Shown: piece after piece, positions 21,927 to 34,095 of the stretch
Layout of the letters: each line of letters begins with the position of its first letter
Numbering within the stretch: the stretch's first letter is position 1
Assembly: GCA_012295275.1 (NCBI GenBank)
Contig: CM022670.1
Span: 24,006,255-24,070,254 of the forward strand
Origin: Chrysomallon squamiferum
Lineage: Eukaryota > Mollusca > Gastropoda > Neomphalida > Peltospiridae
Reading direction: 5' to 3'
DNA: 64,000 nt
Translations under genes and position numbers: made by a program
The notes under the pieces: model-generated
Database searches by the model: none
Told to the model about the DNA's origin: nothing
The model's input: the letters and a program-made list of their open reading frames with translations, nothing else

Positions 21927-24900
21927 ATGTCAATTGCTATAGCACAGGCTAGGCACATTTTTGGTCTTCGACCTGGTGTGTCAGGGGCTATTTGTTATCA
22001 TGATGAACAAACTATTGTTTACGCTGCAGGAGCAAATTGCATCCTATACAACACTGACCAGAAAGTGCAGAAATTCATTCCTGGGACTGATAAAAGTCAA
22101 GGAATAACAGCTCTTGCAGTGAGTCCAAATAGGAGATATGTTGCTATTGCTGAAAAGAGTGAGAAACCAACAATAACAATCTATGATTTGCATTCTCTAA
22201 GGAAAAAAAAGGTCTTAACATCACCTGATGTTACATCAGATGAATACATTAGTCTTGCCTTTTCTCCAGACTCCAAGTACCTTGTAGCCCAAGGAGGAAA
22301 GAAAGACTGGATTTTACTGTACTGGACATGGGAGAAATCTAAAGTTATGGCAACAGCCAAAACCTCAAATCCTCAAAATACAGCAGAAATTTATCAGGTA
22401 GATACACAATTATATTTGATATTTGTTACAGTTCTAAGCTGATTTTCACACTACTTAAATATGCCCTGAAGTATGGTGTTTATATTACATTACAGAATAC
22501 ATTTTCATAATCATTGTTCTAAAACATAGATCATTAATTTTTATATTCTTTCCCACTCTTTTTATTTAAAGTGATTTATTAGTTTCTTAATTAATATTTT
22601 GTGAAGACATATAATATTTATTTCTGTTGTAGGTGAGCTTTAATCCCCAAGGATAATACACAACTTTGTGTGATAGGTAATGGCATCTTCAAGCACTTCC
22701 GCTACAGTGAAGGAAACCTCAAGCCTTTCAATTTCATGAAGATGGAAGCACAGAATTATCTTTGTCATGCCTGGGTTTCAGAGGAGCGAGTTGTAGTAGG
22801 AACAGACAATGGCCGATTATTGCTTTTTGAAGCAGGGGAACTGAAAAGTGAATTCGTAGTAGCAGATAAGAAAGATGATAAGTGAGTTATTTTAAACTTC
22901 GTTTTTTTCATCTAAGTCAATATTTTTAAAAACCAAAAAATTATCTTTTATGAAATTCTAAGCGTAAATAAAATAATTTTAAAAGTCAATAGATTATTCA
23001 ATGCAGTTCAGTAAAAAATAACTGAAAATATACTGATGGAAATAATTAAAATACTTCTAATCAGAGACCATTAAAACTGTATGTTTAATTTTCAGAACTG
23101 ATGACAGTTCCAGTCCCAGCTCTATCCAAATTACTGCTATTGTTGCCTATTCCAAAGGCTATTTCTGTGCTTGTGGTCCAGGAACAGTGCATCTGTTTGA
23201 GAAAACAGATGACAAGGATTCTTTCAAAAAGGCCAGGGAGATTAAGGTAATATTATATGAAAAAATGTGTTTGAATTTAGTAGGGACTTTATATGTTGAC
23301 TTATAAATATACTGTATAAATAAACACCTGAGTAAATTACTACATGTAAAACAAAAATAATTTTTCAGTTTAAAAATTAAATTTATTCACAGATCCCACC
23401 TGACAATAACAGTGCAGATCCAGCAAAATCACAACAGCAGGTTATCAAATGTTTGACCATCAGTCCATCTGAAGAAATCCTAGTAGCTAGCACCGAGTTA
23501 AACCAGCTTTATTATCTAACACTGTCCAGTGCTGATCTTGGCAAGGTACATTTTTATAAAGTTATTATTGTTAGATATGTTGTATTGTATATAACTGTAT
23601 GTACTTATTTGTTTATACATAAAAAATGAACTTCCTATAGCTTGAAGATACCACCTGTATGGCAATGTTTGTACTGTTATTAGCAACCATCTGAAGTCAT
23701 GATGTTCATAAAGATCCTTTTTCTTTAAAATAATTATTCAGTAATTACTTCAATAAATTATTAAATCCTAAAATCATTTTAAATTCTTTGATACTGACAT
23801 ATATTTATAAAATAAGTAAAATTATGTACTGATATTTTGTTTCAGGGAGATCAAGCAACATTTGAGGTCCTAGCTCAGAGTTTTCATTATGGTCAGATTC
23901 TTGGCTTGGATGTTTGTATTAGGAAACCACTGATTGCTACCTCTTCAGTGGACAGATCTGTCAGGATATGGAATTATGAAACCTGGTCAGTTCTTATAAC
24001 AGTCAAATTTGGTTTTTGGCTTAATGATAATCTGCTATAAAAATTAACTTTCTTGTTTACAATTTTAAATTCTGTAACTTCATTGTTGTGAAGTATTAAT
24101 TACAAAAGTGAGCATATTGAAAAATTTATAAACTAGTATAACCTAGTTTCATTATGAATTTTTACATTTGTATATGATACGACCAACATAATTTACAAAT
24201 TTTCAGCTTCTGATATATATGTTGCATATTTATTTTTATTGTGTATTTTTATTATAATTTAAATTTATTATTATTATAATTATTATTTTATTGTTGTTTT
24301 TATCTTATTTATTACAATTATTATTTTTTATTTTTTTTTAGCAATCTTGAGCTGTACAAAGAATTTGCAGAAGAAGCTTATGGTATTGCACTACATCCCT
24401 CAGGTCTCTACATACTCGTTGGATTTAGTGACAAACTGAGGTTGATGAATTTACTTATTGATGACATAAGGACCTTTAAAGAATTCACAGTTCGAGGATG
24501 TAAAGAGGTGAGATGAAGATGAATTTATCATTATAATATCTTCAGCATTTGGGATTTTTTGAGACGAGATAAATCTTTGAAAAAAAAAAAAAAATTCTAT
24601 AAATAACTAAAGTAATTTTATGTTGTTGCTTTTGTATTTAATTACTAAAATATCTGTAGCAAAATGTTATTTAAAAAAACAAATATAACTAATGTTTTCA
24701 TTTTTTTTTTTTTTCTCACTAGTGTGCTTTCAGCAATGGTGGACATTTGTTTTCAGCTGTCCATGGCAATGTTATACAGATATACTCCACCACAACATTT
24801 GAGAATGTATCCAATCTGAAAGGTCACAATGGCAAGGTCCGATCTATTGTGTGGAGTGCTGATGACAGCAAACTTGTTTCATGTGGTGTGGATGGAGCAG

Positions 24901-27900
24901 TTTATGAATGGGAACCTACATCAGGGAAAAGACTGGCTGAGAGTGTTCTTAAATCATGCAGCTACACTGGTGTTGCTGTTACACCAGACAGCAAGACCAC
25001 CTTTGCTGTTGGCTCAGATAAAACACTAAAGGAAATAGCAGATTCTCAGGTAAGACATCTCAAAATTCAGCTCATAATGTCAGTGATAAAATAAAGATTT
25101 CAGGCTTGACTAACCATATTGAAAACTGATAATGTTAATTGTGGTGTTTACACTTAACAATGTCCCTCACTGTAAATTATTTGTAAAATTCATTACAAAT
25201 AATAAATTTGGTTATGCCATACACATTTAATTTTTTTGGTATTGTGACAGTGTAAGCTGATTATAAATATATTTATAAATGACACTATTTCCTAAACTGA
25301 AAGCTAAAAAGAGGGGGCTTTTTAAATTTATTTTTATATCTGTATATTTATCTTGTCCAAGAACAATCCAGCTTGGGTTTACCTGTGAAGTTACCAATCA
25401 GACAATCACTTTCTCTTATTTCAGATTCTCAGAGAAGTAACATCTGGAGAAATGACACTGAGTAACTTGGCTCTGTCTCACTCAGGACGCATGTTATTTT
25501 CTGGTACTATCCGTGGTACCCTCTGGTCCATGAAGTTCCCTCTCACTACACCAGGTGAATGGCAGGAATATCAAGGCCATGGAGCTGCAATTACTAAGGT
25601 AAGCACTATGAATAGTTGAAAATATATATAAACTCATTTTATTTTAATTATTTCACTATTTGTTATTGTGGGTTTTTTATATGAAGTCTCGAATTACCTA
25701 ATCAAGCTGTATAGTAATTTCTCAAACTGTACAAAAATGAGCTCGTTAGATCAGTGGTTAAAGTCTAAGATGGATATCTGAATTTTCCTTTCAGATGAAA
25801 ATTACCTTTGATGACCAGTACTTGATTACTGTGTCAGAGGATTCAACAATTATCCTGTGGAAGATTCAGGATAAAGAAGGACGTGGTCTCAAGCGTGACA
25901 AAGAAGTAGGCTGGGCTGAAGAGATTCTCATCACTAAAAGTGATCTTGAGGAAAAAGTAATTTATTTTTATCTTATTTACAACTGCTTTATGCAAAATAC
26001 TAAGGATTAATCTATTCTATGCTATTAATATATAAATCTAAAAAATAGTAATTTGGTACATGTCAGTTAATATTATATATCTGATAAATAAGGAAAATTA
26101 TTTTAAAAAAAAATGAAAATGATTTTTCCTTTAAAATTTGTTTTCTGTAATGAAATGTATCTGTGAGTAAAGCTAAATATGAGTACTGCAGTTATAGATA
26201 TACTAACTTTAAAACTGTTTAGGAGATGTATTTAAGATTTCTGTTCATAATATTGAAATAAAATGTTTGGTATATTTTAGAACTCCATGATGGCAGAACT
26301 GAAGACAAGAGTTGAGGAATTGAAGATGGAGAATGAATATCAGCTCCGTCTAAAGGACATGAACTACAATGAGAAAATGAAGGAATTAACAGAAAAATTC
26401 ATCCAGGAAATGGAATCACTGAAAACAAAAAATCAGGTCTTTATTTATTATAGTAAATATTTGTTTTAAACATATCTATGATTAAGTCTAAACCACTTCA
26501 GTTACGTAATAATTATGGTGTTGATATGATTGCATGGGTGTGCATGTGCGCATGAGTGTGCAGATGTGGATATCTCTGCATCTTTCTGTATCTCTTGGTC
26601 TTTGTCTGTTTCTCCATGTGAGTCTGTGGCTCAGTGTGTATCTCTGTCTCTGCCTCTGTATCTCTCCATGTGTAAATGTGTATGTGTGTTGTATTAGAAA
26701 TGATCAATATTTTTGTTTGCTTGCAGGTTTTAAAAACGGACAAAGATAAGGAGGAAGCAAGACACGAGGAAGAGCTGTCAGAGCTGATGGAGAAGCATAC
26801 TAAAGAAATGCAAGATCTTGGTAAAAATTAATAACATCATCCAGCTAATAAACTGTTAATTCACCATGAATATAAAGACTTTATGTATACTCATAATATT
26901 ATCATAAACTTTTGTTTTTTAGTCAATACTGCAAAACATTTCTTGAATTTTTATTATTAGGTTGATAATTTGATTTAAGTATTTATTTAATAAATTTTGC
27001 TTCAAGGAATTATAACTTAATCAAGCAAATATTAATATAGTATGTTATATATGTTTCAGAATCTGCCAATAACCAGAAGCTGATGCTTGAATACGAGAAG
27101 TTCCAGGAACAGCAGGCCAAAATGATGAAAATGCAGGAAGACTACGAGCGACAGCTGTCAGAGATGGATGAGAGCAAACAACACGCATTAGAGGAACTCA
27201 CAGAGTATTACGAAACCAAGCTGCAAGAGATGACATCCAGGCTGGAGCAGGTTGGTAGTTACTGTAACAAAATGACACATAGAAGCTTAGTATTTCCTAA
27301 GGTTTAGTTACAGGAAACATTATGGACATCAGATTATATGAGAAAACAATATCTATTTCTTTTAAGATAACTGTTAATTACCAGGACTGGTTTAGTTCAG
27401 CTGTTAAAGCATTGTGAATTGTCACATTATCAGTCCTCATTGGGTTGTTTTGCCCTACCATCAGTCTAACAAGGCATATGTTCTTTTGTACAGGAAAGTG
27501 TTTCCAAAAATATCATTTTTATTGTAATCATCATGAAAAATCAAATTCTTTCAACTATTATTGTCAAATTATTTCAGCTATTTATTATTTAACTGAATTA
27601 ATGTTGTGTAACTACCTGTCTGGTGTAAAGTATTAGAGATCTTGCATATATTACACATAAAAGAGATTGGTTGTTTTGGTGGGGTTTTAATGTTCCTTGT
27701 TATTGATTGAAAAAGTTAGTAATTTCTTACATTCGCTGATTTTCAACAGGCCAAGGACGAAGCAAGTCAGCTAACCAGAGAATACGAAGAAACAAAGCAC
27801 CAGATAGAAGAAGATGCAGATCGTGAAATTCTAGACATAAAGAACAAGTATGAACGTCGTCTCAGAGATGAAAAGGAAGCCAACATGAGGTTGAAAGGAG

Positions 27901-30900
27901 AGTCTGGAATCATGAAGAAAAAGGTGAGATTAAATTTTCCATGATAAAAATTAATTTAAATCTAGTTTTCTACATAGCAAGTGTACAAAAAATCAGGCTT
28001 CCATCTTAAGCAGTGAAAGTTACTGTTTGTTTAATTGTTTTCATGAAAGGTATTTGGTAATGATTTTCAGATTATATTACATCTATTTTACTATTTCCAT
28101 TTCCAGTGGCTTATTAAAAATGATTAAATAACAGTATTTGATTTATCAGAAATATTTCACAACATACTTTTTAAAGACATTATATGTGATTTCAGTTCAC
28201 AAGCTTGCAGAAGGAAATCGATGACCACAAAGAAGAAATAAAGAAACTGAATGCTGAAACAAACAAGCTGAACAATATCATCAGAAATTTGGAGAAGGAC
28301 ATTCAAGGTTTGAAGAAGGAGATACAAGAAAGAGATGATACCATTCAGGACAAGGTAATATAAAAACTATTACATAAATTAAAGAATTCTCTGAAAAAGT
28401 ATGTATTGAAGCCTGGATGTTAATAAAATATACTGGGATCTATAATTAATTATAATTAATTGAAACTTTATCATTACTCTTAAAAGTATGTTTTTAAATT
28501 GTTTGCTAAAAAAACAGCATTAATAATTTAGGAAAAATTAGTTTTGATTGAAATTCTTGAATAACTGCTGTGTCCTTTTTAATTTTTTTAAATTCCTATC
28601 AAGATGGGATTCTTATTTTCAGATTTCTCTCTCTCTCTCTGTGCCCACCTACCTACCTACCTACCTACCTACCTATCAGCTTTCCTTTTTATCTATGTGA
28701 CCTACATATTTCATACATTTCCATTTTTCTCGTTGCAGGAGAAACGTATCTATGATCTAAAGAAAAAGAATCAAGAACTCGAGAAGTTTAAATTTGTTCT
28801 GGATTACAAGATCAAAGAACTTAAGAAACAGATTGAACCACGAGAAAATGATATCAAAATGATGAAGGAACAAATACAGGAGGTAAAAAAAAAAGATTAA
28901 GTTTATAATTTTGTTACTGAAATAATCAGTAGCCCCTAAAAAATTAAATGAATAAATCATTTTAAAATTGCTCTTATAGTTGATTGGATTAAGTGTTGGG
29001 AAAAAACAAATCTTCACTATTTGAACATAATTCTAAGTTTACTTACTTTTTCAGATGGAAAGTGAATTGGAAAGATTCCACAAACAGAATACACAGCTTG
29101 AACTGAATATCACTGAACTGCGACAAAAACTGAAAGCAACAGATAAAGAAATGCATCAAGAAAGACAAAAGGTAGTTGAATATATTACAGAAGTGTATCC
29201 CAAATTGTTTTAATACTATCACATATGGAATTTTATTATACACTGAAATGACAGTTTTTGTAATAAAAATCTTTCAGGTATTTTCAGATATACATCAGTA
29301 AAATATAAAAACATAATTAAAAAACAAAAAGCTTTTCTATTTTTCTTTTTTTTTCTTACTAGTTAGTATAGTTAAATTTGAATTTTTAAAAAGAAAAGTA
29401 CTGTTTACATCGTATGAAATATTACATTGTAAGTTTTGAGTTTTTCATGGTATATCGATTATTAATTGACTTTGAGTTAAGTGTGCTTTGTTTTTGTCAG
29501 GTGCGAGATGTGGAGGCCATTGTTCGTCGCTTCAAGACTGATCTGCACAACTGTGTGGGTTATATCCAGGATCCCAAAATGCTTAAAGAAAGCATTAAAG
29601 CTCTGTATCAGAAACATGTACAGGAAGATATTGTAAGTCCATACTTACTTAATTCATTTTGTCTACACAGTTCTTATAGATAGAAAATTTCATGAACTTT
29701 TCTGAGAAGTCTACTAAATTAGAAATAAACTTGCAAACAGATGTTTAGATATGAAACATATTTCACTATTATTGTCATTATTATTTGAAGGGATGTAACT
29801 GAGCCCCAAATAAAAAATTACAAGAGATAAAATTTTAATAGCAATCATTTGTAGGGTAGTCACTGTCAAAATTATGAAATGTTTCTACCAACTAACTGAT
29901 TATAATCAGAGCACAACCATCCTCACTGACACAGTATTATACCACATTACTTTACATCCTTATCTAGCAACCATACATTTAAGATAATAAATATTTAATA
30001 ATGTTTAATTGTTATATCTGAAAATCTTTAAATTATTGATTTAAAAAAAATGACAACACAACTTACACAGACTTACACAAAATATATAAATGATTAATTT
30101 TTTAAAAGCAAAATTATCATTGTTTTTACTTTTCTTTGTTTCAGCTAAGATTAAACTTCGTATGCTCATTATTGATACTTTTAATTTGTTGAGTTTTCTT
30201 TATTTTCATATTTTCTTTGCTGCAGCTAAAAATACCTTGATAATCGTGTGCACGTCATTCTTTTAATTAAATTTGTAGTTTTGTTTATTTTGTCTTCTTT
30301 GTTTCAGCTAAAAATAAATTTTGATGTAGTATGTTTATCATTTATTTTAAATTTACATTTGGTTTTATATATTTTTATTTTTTTAAATTTATTTATTTTT
30401 TTGTTTGTTTCCTTGTTTGTTTGTTTGTTTGTTTTTATCATTATTAATTTTAAAAATTATTTTATAATGATTTGCAGAATTTGACTTTAATATGTTCTGA
30501 TGATTGTTTTGTTTTGAAATGTTTGTTACTGTATAAAAATGCTCCATTTACAATGACATATTTACTGACTCATCAAAGAAACATTAAAATATATTGATTC
30601 ATATGATTATATTGGTAATTAATCTTTTACCAATAACACTAATGATTTTAAAAATGCAGGCACAAATGGAAATGGATTAAGTATTTGAATATATGTCAAA
30701 ATCCAGTATGTCTTTTATTAATCTCAAAGCATATAAAAAAATTATTTCATTTTAAAAATGTCATACTGGAATGGTGCGTTTTTGTTATTATTGTTTTATA
30801 CAATGATAATTCTCAAAGTTAAACAAATATACCAGGAGATTTATCACTGTCATAGTTATTTGTTATTTCATGTTTTATTGCTTGGAATCTATTGATGTTA

Positions 30901-31869
30901 ACATTTTTAGCTGTACAGTGTTCTGAATATTCAAAATAACGATATCCAGAAAAATGTAGTCAATGTTGTTTAAAAAGAAAAACAATATGAAGAATAACTT
31001 ATCACAAAGTTTTTAAAATTCTGTTACTTAACAGCAGTATAATATCTCAGTACAAATAAGGAAAATAAATTGGAAAGAAAATTAACAAATAAAATTATTA
31101 TAATCTAATTCTCCTTATTTCTACACAGTAAATACTATTATTTCAATTCTATATTATTTATTATTATTATTATTAGTAGTAGTAGTTTTTTAAGCCTATC
31201 ATTTTATTTACAAAAACCTTTTGAATAGTTTTTGAACAACAGAAAGATAAACTTTTTTCTTTATTATAATTTTTCAGACTGAATCAGCCAGTGTTGATGC
31301 AGATATCCAAAAAGAATACAGTCGCCAGCGTGAACATCTTGAGCGGTCTGTAGCCTCATTAAGGAAAAAACTTGAAAAAGATTCTGAAATTCACAAAGCA
31401 GACAACGTCCGCATTATGCAGGTTTGTAACCATCTTTTTTACCCCATTTTTTGTTGTTGTTAGGGAAATAATCAAATAAATTGTAGAAATACATACTACA
31501 GCTTATATCCTACTATATTCTGTCACTGATGGTTATTAATTTCTAAATTCTCAGGAAAACGTTTCACTCATCAAGGAAATAAATGACTTGAGACGAGAGC
31601 TGAAGCTAGCTCGAACCTCTATCCATGATCTGGAGGCTGTGCTTGGACTACACAGCACCAACAACAAGAAAGCTGACACAGCCACACTGGCTCAGCTTAC
31701 AGCCAAGAACCCCAGTGCAATGATGGAAAAAGATTTAGCAGAGAGAAACAAAATCATTGAAATGCAGCGTTACGAAATCAATAGGTTAAGAAGTGAAATG
31801 AATAATTTAGAATCTGGCTCTAGACCTTCATCAGGCACAAAGTTATTGCCTATACAGGGCGCAGCGTAA
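21927..31869 (+). CDS. CFAP57: Cilia- and flagella-associated protein 57 (WDR65), with one-base frameshift in exon 2
   Basis: Axonemal WD-repeat and coiled-coil protein (FAP57 in Chlamydomonas) needed to assemble certain inner dynein arms. Nineteen coding exons: 21927-22397, 22633-22881, 23096-23246, 23393-23545, 23846-23985, 24342-24507, 24723-25049, 25425-25598, 25795-25956, 26281-26436, 26727-26820, 27060-27250, 27750-27923, 28196-28354, 28739-28882, 29055-29171, 29501-29632, 31278-31421 and 31555-31869. Residues 1 to about 650 are WD repeats ([43 protein letters not shown]), and the rest is coiled coil ([38 protein letters not shown]). Length without the extra base is 1205 residues, close to human. 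In exon 2 one extra G at 22651-22652 shifts the frame: VSFNPQ is followed by a stop, while the +1 frame continues as the conserved [16 protein letters not shown]. All other exons are intact, so an assembly error or polymorphism is likelier than a dead gene. Confidence 0.96.
28645..28677. repeat. (CCTA)n microsatellite
   Basis: About eight tetranucleotide units, preceded by a (CT)n run at 28626-28640, in the CFAP57 intron just upstream of the exon at 28739. Confidence 0.9.
30126..30390 (+). repeat. Three diverged tandem units, each with a splice-acceptor-like core
   Basis: In the 1.65 kb CFAP57 intron between 29632 and 31278 the motif CTTTG(T/C)T(T/G)CAGCTAA recurs with its AG ending at 30144, 30225 and 30307, spacing 81 and 82 bases. 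Sequence between the cores is only loosely alike, T-rich and diverged. Each core has a pyrimidine tract plus CAG, so each would look like an acceptor to the splicing machinery. Confidence 0.6.
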
Positions 31870-34095
31870 CAAAGGCAGGGGAATAAAAAGACAAGTTTAT
31901 TTATTGAAGAGGACACACTGTAGACCTTTTTTTTTTTTTTTTTTTTTTTATAAATTGTGTGATATTTGAAATACTGTATTTGAAAGATTCAATCCAACAT
32001 AAAGTTGACTTTCTGCTTGAATATTTACAGTAGGAAAAGGTTCATTATGAATTCTATAATAGCAATGTTTATTTCATTTATGTTTAAAATTAAAATATAT
32101 ACATATACATATATTTATATGTAAGTTTTCATTATTATTACTGATTGTGTGTCAGTGAATGTAATTGTTACATTCAGAAGTCGAGTTTCTTTTATTTATA
32201 TAACACACTGAAAAGAATGAGAGCCTAGATTTATTTGAGATTTTAAAGTCACTTTTAAAACAATTTCATATTAAATGTCTGACAACAGAGATATCCAGTT
32301 CCTTAATAATTTAAGCTAAAAATGGTATTAATTTAATCATCTTTATGTGTACATTTTCCTGAAGTGAAAATTATAGCAGAAGTTATGTATACTTTCAGAA
32401 ATAACAGCATTACTTCTTTTCTCTTGAACATTCAAATGCATAAATGTTGTCAGTCTGTGATAGTTTAATTTTGTACATAATGGGAAAAATAGTATCTGTG
32501 ATATATTAAAAATATTTCTATTTAAATTTATCAATTTTCTGTTCTTGATATTAAATTGATGTATTAGTTTTATCATCAAACATTGTATTTTGAAAAAAAG
32601 ATCACATTTTTGTTAGAGAAATTCAGGTTGTGAATGAACTTCATTGTCAAAAAGATTGTTAAAAATAAAAAATAATAAGAAGAATAAAGAATAATTTTAT
32701 TTAAAAACAAAGAAAAGTCTTTAGATTTAATTTGAAGAGCAGACAGTTGGTTAACCTTAATTCTGCAAAAGATTTATGTACATACAAATAAATTATTTCC
32801 CCCCGTTTTGTGTTTTTATTTTTATTTATTTTTTAAGTTGATATGAACCCTCTCTATTAAAAAAATTAAGTAGTATTTTATATAAAAAGTCCTTGATTTT
32901 CTTTTTTTTTTATATGCCAGAAATGTGTAAATTATTTTACTTATGGATCCATTAAAACTGTATGAAAATATTGGAAAGTATGTTATGGTGTTAATAATTT
33001 TATTAATAAGACTTTTTATCAAAGGTCTGTTTTTGTTTTCTGTCTGCAAGGTTTCTTGGAATGCAGTGGACTGCTGTTGATCTTTTAACCAATGACAGTT
33101 GGTTCATTCCCCTGCTCTGTTAACAATTCATATAAAATCTGGGAATATGAAGTACAAGAATGAGATTCACTTGTTGAATAGACAAAAAGAACATAATTCC
33201 AGCTGCATATCTTTATCAACTTATCATTTTACACTTGAGATAAAGATTTGTTGTTAATTAATGTTAGCGATTTGTATAAATCTGGGAATATAAAGTACAA
33301 GATGTAGATTCACTTGTTGAATAAACAAAAACAACATAATTCCAGCTGTGTATCTTTATCAACTTACCATTTTACACTTGAGATAAAGATTTGTTGTTAG
33401 TTATTATTTAAATGATTAGGTTTAAAATGTCAGATTTAAGAATAACTATAAAAAGTTTACCCTTGATAATATTCTGCATCTGTCCATGCATGTGTTATAT
33501 CAAAAAAGTTTAAAAACAATTAATCAAATATCATATTTTAATTTGAAAAGGTATGTTTTTTTCATTTATAGTCAATGAGACATACTTCATTAGCTCAAGT
33601 CACTCGAAGATAACAATTTCTAGTTTATGACAGTAAAAACAAAGTCTTGTTGTAGTTGTACCAGTGCATACAAGGTTTCCCAGAAACTATTCTTTTTTTA
33701 ATAATAATATGCTAATAATTATTTATATATGAAGTGGAAATTTAAACTGTACTTGAATTAAAAACAGAGCAGTTGTGAATACAAATAAACTACATAAACA
33801 GAAAATATCAAAATCTATAAACATTAGTCTATATTTCTTCAAATCCAGTGTAACAGTAAAATTTAACACTTGTTTTTAGATTATAAAAAATATTTTTCAT
33901 TCTTTAACACAATCAACTTACATAATCAAATATCAAAAACACCATCTTCAAAGCAATGTTAGTGATTAATACTGATATTTTCTAATTATTTCATAATAAA
34001 ATTATTAATGGTTTAAGAAAAATGAGATAGCAAATTTGTTCAATACCAATTAAATTCTCATTTAATCACACAAAAAATAAAATGAAAGTAATTTT
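31870..34095. other. Intergenic between convergent CFAP57 and TECR
   Basis: CFAP57 3' UTR (AATAAA at 31881-31886, T run at 31927-31949) and the TECR 3' UTR at the right side. Apart from the tandem duplication at 33131-33403 I see only AT-rich sequence. Confidence 0.6.
33131..33403. repeat. Tandem duplication, period 143 bases
   Basis: Two adjacent copies starting with 'ataaatctgggaatat' type sequence: shared landmarks include agattcacttgttgaata, cataattccagctg and ttttacacttgagataaaga. They differ by scattered substitutions and small indels, so the event is not very recent. No coding potential. Confidence 0.85.

Noticed and set aside
22633-22881. CFAP57 as a pseudogene
   Set aside because: Only one indel in 19 exons, all splice sites and the remaining frame intact. 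A sequencing or assembly error or a rare allele explains it better.
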